A model generated the notes under the pieces. The model searched no databases, was not told the DNA's origin, and worked only from the letters and a program-made list of their open reading frames with translations. A stretch of 64,000 nucleotides of DNA. Origin: Caldilineaceae bacterium (GTDB lineage: Bacteria; Chloroflexota; Anaerolineae; Caldilineales; Caldilineaceae). This document shows, one piece after another, positions 16,132-24,615 of the stretch. The position numbers were made by a program, and so were the translations under genes. Positions within the stretch are counted from its first letter, which is position 1; every line of letters starts with the position of its first letter. The stretch covers positions 228,612-292,611 of the forward strand of contig JALHQH010000012.1 of assembly GCA_022842065.1 (NCBI GenBank). The letters are read 5' to 3'.

Positions 16132-17235
16132 TTAGCGGGGGCGAATGGGGAAGAAGAAGCGATCCCCGGCATTTAAGGTAAATTCCTCATTGAGATCGGC
16201 CCACGGCGGGGGGGCGTCAACCGTGACGCGGTAGCGACCAGGGACAACACAGAAGGAAACATCTTCCTCCGATGTAACCTGCACCGTCTCATTAAAGCTA
16301 CCATCGGTATTGGTGAAGGTAAAGGTCAATTCTGGTCCCAACTGATTCTGTAGCAACAGACAACCCTGATCGGCAGGAAAGCCATCGGCCGTTGTCGCTG
16401 GGGTGGGGGTGGGCTGAATCGTTGGGGTGGTGGTTTCGCCAGCGGGCACAGGGGTGGCGACCGGGGCGGCTGGATCCACTGGGGCAGCCGGCAGGGCGGT
16501 GGCGTCGGTGGCCGCGGCGGCTGGAATCTGGGCACAGTCGCTATCAGCTGCGGCAAATTCACCACCGGCAATCCAGACGCTACCAAGCACTGGATGGGTA
16601 ACCTGGAACCATTGACAGTCAAGCGCCTGGCCAATAATCGGATAGCGTTCGCCCAGGACAGCTGCGCCGACTACCTCGGCCTCTGTGCTTGGGCCAGTGC
16701 GAATGCGCAGCGAGTCAACCAGCACGGTCGCAGTTGCGGTTGTTGCTGTTGCGACTTCAGTCTCCGTTACTGGCGCGCTGTCCGTGACAACTGTGCTATC
16801 TGTAATAACGGCGCTATCGGTCAGGGTTGCACTGTCAGTCACCGCTGCCGTTTCGGTTAGCACTGGCGTCTCGGTGAGGGTTTCACTCGTAGTTACTGTC
16901 GCTGTCTCGGTCATGACTGGGGTGTCAGTCATGGTCCCCGTGTCCGTCATCCCAACGGTGTCGGTCATGGCGGTGGTGACCGTCGGCTCTTCCGCGGCGG
17001 CGATTGTCTCGGTTTCGGTCATCACTGTGCTGTCGGTCTCGACCGCTGCGGTTTCCGTGACTGGGGTCGTGGGTGTCACTGTCTCTGTGGTCGTCACCGC
17101 TGGCGGAGCAGCCACCGTCTGGCTGACGCCAAGGTTCTGGCTGAGAATTTGTGCGGTTGGCACGATTATTTGACAACCGGTAGCAAGCGTCACCAAGAGC
17201 ATGCCGACAAATAAAATTAGGTTCAATTTACGCAT
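16132..17235 (-). CDS. Lipoprotein with Thr-rich repeat stalk and SH3-like domain
   Basis: 367 residues. Signal peptide with lipobox LATGC (lipid Cys21). Next a low-complexity stalk of about 130 residues built from T/V/E/D-rich units such as VTDSATLTDSAVITDS. Then a bacterial SH3-like domain (about 172-225: DSLRIRTGPSTEAEVVG ... WFQVTHPVLGSVWIAGGEF), a Pro/Ala/Thr linker, and a C-terminal beta domain of about 80 residues with a Cys pair. The stalk suggests display of the SH3 domain away from the membrane, perhaps binding cell-wall or surface polymer. Function unknown. Confidence 0.8.
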   Translation of the reverse strand: MRKLNLILFVGMLLVTLATGCQIIVPTAQILSQNLGVSQTVAAPPAVTTTETVTPTTPVTETAAVETDSTVMTETETIAAAEEPTVTTAMTDTVGMTDTGTMTDTPVMTETATVTTSETLTETPVLTETAAVTDSATLTDSAVITDSTVVTDSAPVTETEVATATTATATVLVDSLRIRTGPSTEAEVVGAAVLGERYPIIGQALDCQWFQVTHPVLGSVWIAGGEFAAADSDCAQIPAAAATDATALPAAPVDPAAPVATPVPAGETTTPTIQPTPTPATTADGFPADQGCLLLQNQLGPELTFTFTNTDGSFNETVQVTSEEDVSFCVVPGRYRVTVDAPPPWADLNEEFTLNAGDRFFFPIRPR

Positions 17236-17345
17236 AAGACACCTTGTGGAGTTCTTAATGTTAACTGCGGTTGTTTGAAAATAGTCACATTAGTGCTTGC
17301 GCACAGCGTGCTAGTGGGTCATGTTCTGTCCACTATATTGCGCGC

Positions 17346-17374
17346 AGTATAGCGCATTTTCATAAAAATAACAA
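17346..17374 (-). promoter_or_regulatory. Promoter of the SH3-domain lipoprotein gene
   Basis: Minus strand TTGTTA (17369-17374), 17 bp, TATACT (17346-17351), 111 bp ahead of the start. Confidence 0.6.
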
Positions 17375-17408
17375 TCTCTTGTCGCCAGTTGTGCAATATG
17401 GACAACCC

Positions 17409-17885
17409 TTACCGCGCCGCCAATACCAGCCCGCGCAGCAGTTCAAATTGGCCGGCATGGTAGGATTCGTGGCGCATGAAGGAGGTGAGCAGCTCGCCGC
17501 GCGCCATTGTAAAACCGGCCGCGCTGATGACCTCACACAACGTCACTTCGTCAACGGTTTGCAAATAAGCAAGCAACTGATGATGGGACTGATTGTATGC
17601 GGCCAACAAGTGGGCAAAGTCGGCGACATCTGCCCCTGCCCCAATGATGGGGGCCGAATCGCGCGCATAGCGGTCGGCAACCGCTGTTGTCACGACCGGT
17701 TCCAGACCGCAGACTGTCATCGTATAGTTGCGGTAACAGACAATATGGCCCAAGATCCAGTTGATACAGTTGCCGTTGACGGGCGGCTGCACCAGCGAAT
17801 CGGCGTGATCCAAGCCAGCCAGCAACGTATGGACATAGCTGGCGTTGCGTTCAAAATTCCAATGTAAATTTTCCCCGGTGATCAT
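17409..17885 (-). CDS. DinB-family protein
   Basis: 158-residue four-helix protein of the DinB/YfiT metalloenzyme superfamily. Three His sit where these proteins bind a divalent metal: H47 in WILGHIVCYRN, and H139 and H143 in MRHESYHAGQ. Some relatives are thiol transferases (mycothiol or bacillithiol dependent); the substrate of this one is unknown. It starts 12 bp after the Gre-C-domain gene, so the two are probably one transcript. Confidence 0.85.
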   Translation of the reverse strand: MITGENLHWNFERNASYVHTLLAGLDHADSLVQPPVNGNCINWILGHIVCYRNYTMTVCGLEPVVTTAVADRYARDSAPIIGAGADVADFAHLLAAYNQSHHQLLAYLQTVDEVTLCEVISAAGFTMARGELLTSFMRHESYHAGQFELLRGLVLAAR

Positions 17886-17897
17886 CTCTGCTTCCTT

Positions 17898-18311
17898 TTA
17901 TTTTTCGTCTTGACCATCACTCATCGTATAGTCACCCCACTTGCCACTGTAGGAGGCGGCAAACATTTCAGCGTTGGTTCGTTCGACTGCGGCCAGGGCT
18001 GCCTGTAATGCGGCCTGGCGTTGTGCTTCGGTATTTTCCAACGCGCCGGTTTGCGCCGGGCGGACGGCGCTAATCTGCACGTGCCGGATATCACCCATGC
18101 GATAGGGGACTGTGACCCCGGCCTGTTTGCCCAGGATCGCCTGCGCTAGCGGTGTTTGCGCACCCAGCAAGCCTTTTTCCAGATCGGCGAATTGTTCGCG
18201 CACAATGTCAAATGCCAGCGCTTCTCGTTCGTCCCGGTCGCTGATCAACACGAGCTCCACATGCGCGCCAATCCGTACCTGTTCGGGGGGTGCTTGCCGA
18301 TCGGTTGTCAT
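17898..18311 (-). CDS. GreA/GreB C-terminal-domain protein
   Basis: 137-residue protein matching the C-terminal FKBP-like domain of transcription elongation factors GreA/GreB: RIGAHVELVLISDRDERE, then QTPLAQAILGKQAGVTVPYR. The N-terminal coiled coil that reaches into the RNA polymerase channel is absent, so it cannot act as a normal cleavage factor. It resembles stand-alone Gre-C/Rnk-type proteins that may bind polymerase. A C-terminal helix (AAVERTNAEMFAASYSGKWG) is extra. The start at 18311 is supported by AGGAG about 11 bases upstream; the longer frame to 18383 runs into the palindrome. Confidence 0.8.
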   Translation of the reverse strand: MTTDRQAPPEQVRIGAHVELVLISDRDEREALAFDIVREQFADLEKGLLGAQTPLAQAILGKQAGVTVPYRMGDIRHVQISAVRPAQTGALENTEAQRQAALQAALAAVERTNAEMFAASYSGKWGDYTMSDGQDEK

Positions 18312-18338
18312 CTGCTGTTTGCTCCTCAATATGTCGTA

Positions 18339-18413
18339 AAGCAGCGTTCCGGGGACGCACCAGAGAAATTTTCGTTTTTCCACTAGGCGTGGTGCGTCCC
18401 CGGAACGCTGCTT
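18339..18413. terminator. Long palindrome between aldo/keto reductase and Gre-C genes
   Basis: Perfect 24-bp arms (18339-18362, 18390-18413) with a 27-nt loop containing TTTTCGTTTTTCC. It starts 11 bp past the aldo/keto reductase stop and ends 28 bp before the Gre-C start. Confidence 0.7.
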
Positions 18414-18423
18414 CTACCAATCA

Positions 18424-19431
18424 CTAGCGATACTGATGTGGCCCAAAATCTGCTTCATAGAAGGGCGAGACCATACGCCCAGGGGGGACTAAGCCATCAA
18501 TGGTGGCGCGGTCCTCGTCGGTGATGGTGACGTTAAAGGCACCCAAGTTATCTTCCAACTGTTCCATTGTGCGCGGCCCGATGATCGGGCTGGTTACCCC
18601 TGGTTGCTGCATACACCAGGCCAAGGCCAGTTGCGCCACGGTGCAACCTTTGGCAGCGGCCAGCGGTTGTAAACCATCGACCACGTCGTAGAGATCGCTG
18701 GTCATGCGCGCTTGCAGGCGGGGATTGGTGGCCACGTCGGCAAAGCGGCTATCTTCCGGCGGCTTCGTGTTGCGGCCATATTTGCCCGTCAACAAGCCAC
18801 CGGCTAACGGGCTCCACGGGATGATCGCCGTGCCATAGCTCTGGGCCATGGGGATCAACTCGCGCTCAATGCGGCGATCGAGGATGTGATAGGGCGGCTG
18901 CTCACAGATAAAGCGATTGATCCCCAGCTCCTTAGACACCCAAAGTGACTCCATCACCTGCCACGCGGCAAAGGTGCTGGTGCCGATATACCGCACCTTG
19001 CCGGCACGAATCAGGTCGTCGAGCGCGCGCAAGGTTTCATCAATTGGGGTATCCGAACGGGGGCGGTGGATCTGGTAGAGGTCGATATAGTCGGTCTGCA
19101 AGCGCTTGAGGCTGGCGTCACACTGCTCGATGATGTGGCGGCGGCTGCTGCCGGCGGCGTTAATGTCATCATCGTCCATGCGTCCGTGGACTTTGGTGGC
19201 CAGCACAATCTGCGCCCGTTTGCCGTTGCGCTTCAAGGCTTCACCGGTGACAATTTCACTGTTGCCGCGCGAGTAAACATTCGCCGTATCTAAAAAGTTG
19301 ATGCCGGCGTCGATGGCCCGGTCAATCATCTCATAGGAATCTTCGGCACTACTTTTGCCGCCGAACATCATACAGCCCAAACAAAGCGGGCTGACTTTGA
19401 CGCCGGTACGGCCCAGGTTGCGATAGTCCAT
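18424..19431 (-). CDS. Aldo/keto reductase
   Basis: 335-residue NADPH-dependent reductase of the larger AKR group (Tas/YghZ/YajO-like). Tetrad: D48 and Y53 in NFLDTANVYSRGNSE, K80 in VLATKVHG, H122 in YQIHRPRSD. Nucleotide-binding segments IIPWSPLAGGLLTGKY and SPIIGPRTMEQLEDNL are present. Length and order match the family. It is transcribed alone from its own promoter. Substrate unknown. Confidence 0.92.
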   Translation of the reverse strand: MDYRNLGRTGVKVSPLCLGCMMFGGKSSAEDSYEMIDRAIDAGINFLDTANVYSRGNSEIVTGEALKRNGKRAQIVLATKVHGRMDDDDINAAGSSRRHIIEQCDASLKRLQTDYIDLYQIHRPRSDTPIDETLRALDDLIRAGKVRYIGTSTFAAWQVMESLWVSKELGINRFICEQPPYHILDRRIERELIPMAQSYGTAIIPWSPLAGGLLTGKYGRNTKPPEDSRFADVATNPRLQARMTSDLYDVVDGLQPLAAAKGCTVAQLALAWCMQQPGVTSPIIGPRTMEQLEDNLGAFNVTITDEDRATIDGLVPPGRMVSPFYEADFGPHQYR

Positions 19432-19501
19432 GCTGCTGCTCTCCTTTTGTTGCTCTTCTGCGGGGTGCGCTGCTGTGGGTGATCAAGTCTGTGCCTGATC
19501 A

Positions 19502-19529
19502 AGTATAGTCACATTTTGCGTAGGGTCAA
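19502..19529 (-). promoter_or_regulatory. Promoter of the aldo/keto reductase at 18424-19431
   Basis: Minus strand TTGACC (19524-19529), 16 bp, TATACT (19502-19507), 70 bp ahead of the start. Confidence 0.65.
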
Positions 19530-19701
19530 CTTGGCAAAGCGCGCTGGTTGTCATCGGACAGCCTTCGGACGGCCGTCGGACGCGCCCTGGCTACAATGGA
19601 CGCGGTTGGGCAAAGCGCTGACGACTTCGTGACCACCCCTTTGCTCAGCTTGTCAATGATCCCATAAAAAGCATCGCTAATTTTTAGAGTGAGGAACAGT
19701 T

Positions 19702-22700
19702 ATGAAGCAAATTTCCCCGTCAAACGGGCTAAGCACAGCAGGGGCCGGTCGCTATTGGCGGCTTGTCCGGTCACTGCTCTGTTTAGCCGTGGTGGTGAGC
19801 GCCTTCGGTGCCACCCTGCACCCGGTCGCCGCCCATGATGCCAAGGTCGTTGGGCCGGATGGCAAAGTCCATCAGCCGATTGAAGTGACCTTGGCCGCCG
19901 ATCGTACCCCACAACCCGGCGATGTCGTCAACTTGACGATGGCGGCGACCCCTTATCTGAATGGCCCCGCGCTAACCCTGAAATGGGTGTTGCCCACCGG
20001 GGTTGAATTGCTCGGCGGCACGACTGACGAAAGCTTCGCCGCGATTGCGCCTGGGCAAACCGTGCAGAGCCAACGACAGGTACGCTTTCCCAGTGCCGGG
20101 ACTTACAAGGTGGCTGTTTCGGCCAGCCTCAGCCCCAATCCGGCGCAACAGCTTGCCTATGCTGATGTGCTCTATTTTATCGTCGCGGCGGACGGTAAGA
20201 GCCGGATTACCAATATCGATCCTGCAGCAAAAAGCCCGCTCGGCTCGACCATGCAGAGTGATATCCACCTGCTTGGCCCAACGGTCAATGCGGCGTCTGC
20301 TAACGGTGACCCCTGCTTCACGGTGAGTGGTACGATTCGCCGCATCGAACGCACCACCATCTTCCGTACTCTTCTGCCCGATACGTTGGTGCCTGTGCGT
20401 TTTGCTCGCATCGAAGTGCGCGAAGAAGACTTGATCGCCGACGATGTCGAAGCCTATGGGATCACCGATGAGAATGGTAACTACTCCTTCGATTTCTGCG
20501 ATAACGATGGGCTGCTTGATGACACGCTCGAACTCTATGTGCGTCTCTACGCCTCGATCTACGAGTCTAAAGATGGCTTCGAGATCGTCTATGTCGAAGA
20601 TAGCTCTTATCTCGATGAGATGTACTACTACGATTCGACCATCTTCAGTAGCGGTGGTGGTACCTTTGGGGTGAATATGGATCTGAACGAGACCCAAAGT
20701 GGCCCTTTTAACATTGCCGACACGATCTACGAGGGCTGGCGCTTCTGGAAAGATAGTGGCGGCGAAAGTGATGGTGTCGCTGCCGTTGACATTACCGCCG
20801 AAGTACACTGGGAGCCAGGCTACGTTGACTACGGCACGCTCAATACCTTCTACGATCAGGCCCAAGAGGAGATCACCATCGGCACGGTCAGAGATCCCGA
20901 TACGTGGGACGATTCGTCGATCCTTCATGAATATGGCCATATGATCGAGGATAACTACTCCTGCGACGAATCGCTCGGCGGCGCGCACCGCTTTACCGAT
21001 ATTTTGGATGATGAAGAGTTCGCCTGGAGTGAAGGCTATCAAAACTATTTCCAGGGTGCCGTCCGCCTGGGCCGTGGTTGGCCGGATGCCAACTTCTATT
21101 TTGATGTCAACGCTGCCGGCGGAATTAGTGCTACCAATCTGGAACTTTGGCATACGAATAACCCCACTTTGGTTGATCCGCGCAACGAAGTTGCCATCGC
21201 CGCCCTCTTCTGGGATCTGATCGATGGCAGTGATCCCATTAACGATGGCCAAGATCGGGTCCAACACGGCCATGCTATGATCCAGGAAGTCTATACCGAC
21301 TACGAATTTGCCGACCAAGGGATCGGTGATCAGACCTGTAGTGTCGATCGCTTCTTCCAAGCCTGGCAGGCGTTGGACAAGCCGGCGAATGCCGCCACCG
21401 CTGCCGTGGTAATCCAAAATGTCGGCGGCGATAGTCCCTTCACTGTGGCGAGCGCCGGCGAGCCGGCGAACGCAGCCCAGGTGGTGACCGCCCAAGCTTC
21501 CCCCACCGCGCTTGATTACCAGTGGTGGAAACAGCTGATCTTCACCGTTGACCGCAGCAAGAGCATGGCCGGTGCCAAGATCGACGCGGTGAAAACGGTG
21601 CTCAATGAACAGGTCGCCGATATTGCCAACAGCCCGAAGGGGGTAGAGTTTAGTCTCGCCAGCTTCGAGAACAGCAACCTGCATAACACCTCGCTGCTCG
21701 CCGGCAAATTCTATGCCGATGATGTGACCCCGGTGATCAACAGCATCACCACCAGCAGCGCCAATGATGACACCTGCCCGGTCGAGTCGCTCCGCGCGAT
21801 GAGCCAAGCAATTGGCGACAAGTTCCAGGGTGAAGCCTGGCTCTTTACCGATGGTGATGCCCCCGGTACCGCAACGGCCAATGCGAGTGTCAACACCCTG
21901 GTCAAGTCACTGCAAAGCCATAAGCTGAAGCAGTCGATTGCGCTCTTGGGTGGCTGTGATGGCTTTGTCCCGCCACCACTCAACACCACCGGCGCGACCC
22001 AAAAGCACCTGGGCCTCGCTGCCGATGCTTCCCAATCAAGTGGGATTGTCCCCTATCTTTTGACGGCGCTTGGTAGTGGTGGACAATTCCTCTACGTTGG
22101 TGAGAGCCAACTGAACGAGGCCGCCGATATCCTGCGTGCCCAACTGAGCCACAGCGCAGGGGCAGGCCGTTGGAGCGACTATGTCAGCGATAACCCCACC
22201 TATCGCTATGACAAACTCGCTTCCTGGGAGTACAAGTGGATCGATACGAGCGTTGCCGCCGGTGGCACCAATCATGGTGTGCTTTTTGCCAACAGCCCGA
22301 CTGCCGTGACGCTGCCGAACCCCTTTACCTACTATGGCGTGGCCGGTCAGACCACCGCCCAGGTTGATCAATACGGCTACTTAACCTTTGGCGCCGCCCA
22401 AAGTTCCCAGAGCCAAAATACGGCGCTACCAAATGCGGCAACCCCCAACAATGCACTCTACGTGCTGTGGGACCAACTGGACTGGAATAATCCTCCTGGT
22501 GTTGTCGCCGCTGATCAAGTGAGTGCGGCTGCCGTTCCACAAGTCGATGTCTACAGCAAAGCCGAAGGTGATTGGTTTGCCATTGAGACCCGTGGCTTCC
22601 GCACCAACGCTCCGGAACGCGCTTATCAAGTTTTACTCAATGCCACCACTGGCGAGATTCGCTACCAATATGGCAACGTCGGCACGGATGCCGGCACCGC

Positions 22701-24402
22701 CACGATTGGGTTAGAAAATAGCACCGGTACGGCTGCTGTGCAGGTCAGCTTGAATGATGTTAATGGCGCGTCGAATAACATGGGGTACCACTTTACCCCC
22801 GCCCCGGCGCAACCCAGCAAGACCTTTACCGTGGCGGTTGACAGCCTGATGAACAGCGTCGGCTTCCTGCTTACTGGCTATAGCGGCAGCTTCGACCCGC
22901 TGGCCGTGCGTTACCCCGACAACACTGCCGTGAGCTGTGCTGATACCGCGAATGTGCTCTGTATTACCCTGGATCGGGTTCAATATGTCCAGGTCAAGAC
23001 CAATGGCCGCAACGGCATCTGGCAGGCGACGGTGAGCGCCGGGGCAACCGGTGCCGGGACCTTCTCCTTCAGCACCCTGGGGGCCGGCTCGATCAACCCG
23101 GCCAGCAACAGCGAGCGCACCCGCTCAACCGGCCCGCAACGCTTTGCCCTCCAGATCGAACGCTCGGTTACCGGCAATGTGCTGGATGGCTGGTTTACCA
23201 AGCCCAATGGCAGCCGCTTTGGCAGCCAATTCCGTTTCTACGACGATGGTGCCCACGATGACGGCAAGGCCGGTGATGGCCGCTTTGGCTCCGATGATTT
23301 CACCCCACCGAGCGCCGGGATCGGCTACCTTTGGCTTGCCGGTAGTGCCGATGGGGCCGCCTTCAAGCGCGCCGAACCCACCCCCTTTGACTTCCAGCCG
23401 CTGGCGGTGACGTCACAAGGTGATGGGATTAACTACGGTGATGTGACCGTGCTCTCGTTTACGATTCAGAATCTGGACAGTGTGCGTCACTGCTATGATC
23501 GCAGCGCCGCCGTCCCAACGGGCTGGTCCTATGACTGGAAGATGACGCCCGCCGAATTCTTGCTCGGTCTCTGTCTGAACGGCGGGGAAAGTGCCACCCG
23601 CACCATCGAGATCAAAATGGACGCGACCTCGCCCAATGCGTTGCCCAGCGGCACGACTGGCGAAGTGGCCGTCACCTTTGTTGAAAAGGAAGTCGGCCAA
23701 ATGAGTGATAGCGCCACCGCCCAGGTGACCCGCCGCCGCCCACCGGCCTTGGTCGAATTCAAGAATCACAGCGGGCCAAGTTATCTGCGCCCCACCGGCG
23801 TCGATACAACCACCCTCAGTGTCTTTGTCTTTGATGAACTGTTGACCAGTGTTGCCGATGGAACGGTGGTCAATTTCAGCACCACCTTGGGCAGCATTGC
23901 CCCGTCCGGCGTCACCACCAAGGGCCGCCTCTATCCGCTCTTCACCGCCGGCACGGTCGAAGGGAAGGCTGTGGTGACAGCGATGGCCGGCAGTGCGATT
24001 GCGACGACTACCGTCACGATCCAAGCTCCCTACGCTGACCTGATCGACCTGACCAGCAGCGCCGTGGCCGCCTCGACCCAAAGTCCCAATGCCATGCTTA
24101 CTGCCACCGTGCATGATCGCTGGGGCAATGGCCTGGCCAACCAGACCGTGCGCCTGAGCGTGGCTGGTGATGGTGACAACGGCACACTCAACGGCGGTGA
24201 GGTCATCACCGGCACGACCGATGCCGCCGGTCAGCTGACCGCCACCTTTACCCGTGGTGAACACCCTGGTATCGTGATCGCCCTGGCCCAGCTCATTGTG
24301 ATCGAGGACGGCCAACCCCACGCCGCCCTTGAAGACCAACTGGTCATCAACGTGATGGACGCAGCTGCCAGCAAAACTTACCTGCCCCTCGTTACGCGGT
24401 AA
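19702..24402 (+). CDS. Large secreted multidomain protein with HEYGH and von Willebrand A domains
   Basis: 1566 residues. Signal peptide to about residue 46 (ending in HPVAAHDAK), then a CARDB/DUF11-like beta domain and a variable-surface region. Around residue 408 is SILHEYGHMIEDNYS, which fits the HExxH zinc-protease motif. Around 613 begins a von Willebrand A domain with the metal-site motif DRSKS. A beta-rich middle contains DDGAHDDGKAGDGRFGSD, typical of choice-of-anchor-X modules. Two Ig/Big-1 (invasin-like) modules close the protein near 1340-1550 (LTATVHDRWGNGLANQTVRL). The last residues, KTYLPLVTR, recall C-terminal tails of other Chloroflexota secreted proteins. Likely an exported adhesin or protease; activity not shown. 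A perfect terminator follows. Confidence 0.85.
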   Translation: MKQISPSNGLSTAGAGRYWRLVRSLLCLAVVVSAFGATLHPVAAHDAKVVGPDGKVHQPIEVTLAADRTPQPGDVVNLTMAATPYLNGPALTLKWVLPTGVELLGGTTDESFAAIAPGQTVQSQRQVRFPSAGTYKVAVSASLSPNPAQQLAYADVLYFIVAADGKSRITNIDPAAKSPLGSTMQSDIHLLGPTVNAASANGDPCFTVSGTIRRIERTTIFRTLLPDTLVPVRFARIEVREEDLIADDVEAYGITDENGNYSFDFCDNDGLLDDTLELYVRLYASIYESKDGFEIVYVEDSSYLDEMYYYDSTIFSSGGGTFGVNMDLNETQSGPFNIADTIYEGWRFWKDSGGESDGVAAVDITAEVHWEPGYVDYGTLNTFYDQAQEEITIGTVRDPDTWDDSSILHEYGHMIEDNYSCDESLGGAHRFTDILDDEEFAWSEGYQNYFQGAVRLGRGWPDANFYFDVNAAGGISATNLELWHTNNPTLVDPRNEVAIAALFWDLIDGSDPINDGQDRVQHGHAMIQEVYTDYEFADQGIGDQTCSVDRFFQAWQALDKPANAATAAVVIQNVGGDSPFTVASAGEPANAAQVVTAQASPTALDYQWWKQLIFTVDRSKSMAGAKIDAVKTVLNEQVADIANSPKGVEFSLASFENSNLHNTSLLAGKFYADDVTPVINSITTSSANDDTCPVESLRAMSQAIGDKFQGEAWLFTDGDAPGTATANASVNTLVKSLQSHKLKQSIALLGGCDGFVPPPLNTTGATQKHLGLAADASQSSGIVPYLLTALGSGGQFLYVGESQLNEAADILRAQLSHSAGAGRWSDYVSDNPTYRYDKLASWEYKWIDTSVAAGGTNHGVLFANSPTAVTLPNPFTYYGVAGQTTAQVDQYGYLTFGAAQSSQSQNTALPNAATPNNALYVLWDQLDWNNPPGVVAADQVSAAAVPQVDVYSKAEGDWFAIETRGFRTNAPERAYQVLLNATTGEIRYQYGNVGTDAGTATIGLENSTGTAAVQVSLNDVNGASNNMGYHFTPAPAQPSKTFTVAVDSLMNSVGFLLTGYSGSFDPLAVRYPDNTAVSCADTANVLCITLDRVQYVQVKTNGRNGIWQATVSAGATGAGTFSFSTLGAGSINPASNSERTRSTGPQRFALQIERSVTGNVLDGWFTKPNGSRFGSQFRFYDDGAHDDGKAGDGRFGSDDFTPPSAGIGYLWLAGSADGAAFKRAEPTPFDFQPLAVTSQGDGINYGDVTVLSFTIQNLDSVRHCYDRSAAVPTGWSYDWKMTPAEFLLGLCLNGGESATRTIEIKMDATSPNALPSGTTGEVAVTFVEKEVGQMSDSATAQVTRRRPPALVEFKNHSGPSYLRPTGVDTTTLSVFVFDELLTSVADGTVVNFSTTLGSIAPSGVTTKGRLYPLFTAGTVEGKAVVTAMAGSAIATTTVTIQAPYADLIDLTSSAVAASTQSPNAMLTATVHDRWGNGLANQTVRLSVAGDGDNGTLNGGEVITGTTDAAGQLTATFTRGEHPGIVIALAQLIVIEDGQPHAALEDQLVINVMDAAASKTYLPLVTR

Positions 24403-24429
24403 CCGCGTTTCTGTTTCCCTCACCCTTGA

Positions 24430-24463
24430 AAAAGGCCCGGCAACCCCAGTTGCCGGGCCTTTT
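24430..24463. terminator. Intrinsic terminator after the large secreted protein
   Basis: 14-bp arms AAAAGGCCCGGCAA / TTGCCGGGCCTTTT with a 6-nt loop, 28 bp past the stop. Two more small hairpins (ACGACGCTCAGCGTCGT and GGACGCTCTGCGTCC) follow at about 24477-24519. Confidence 0.9.
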
Positions 24464-24547
24464 GTGTTTGCTCGTGACGACGCTCAGCGTCGTCATGCCC
24501 CCAGGACGCTCTGCGTCCCAAAAATCACCTCCCTGATGTTCCGAAAG

Positions 24548-24576
24548 TTAACAGTAAGGTGGCTTTGTGCTACAAT
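24548..24576 (+). promoter_or_regulatory. Promoter of the BTAD-ATPase-TPR regulator
   Basis: TTAACA (24548-24553), 17 bp, TACAAT (24571-24576), 40 bp ahead of the start codon. Confidence 0.65.
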
Positions 24577-24615
24577 AGCCGCAGTCGATACCAAACCCGA
24601 TCTTAACCGGAGCTT

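Noticed and set aside
19972..21807. 611-codon minus-strand open frame
   Set aside because: It is antisense to the secreted vWA/HEYGH protein, whose frame has clear domains and a signal peptide. The minus frame has no recognisable motif and arises from GC-rich codon bias. The same applies to 23413-24423 and 42530-43426.
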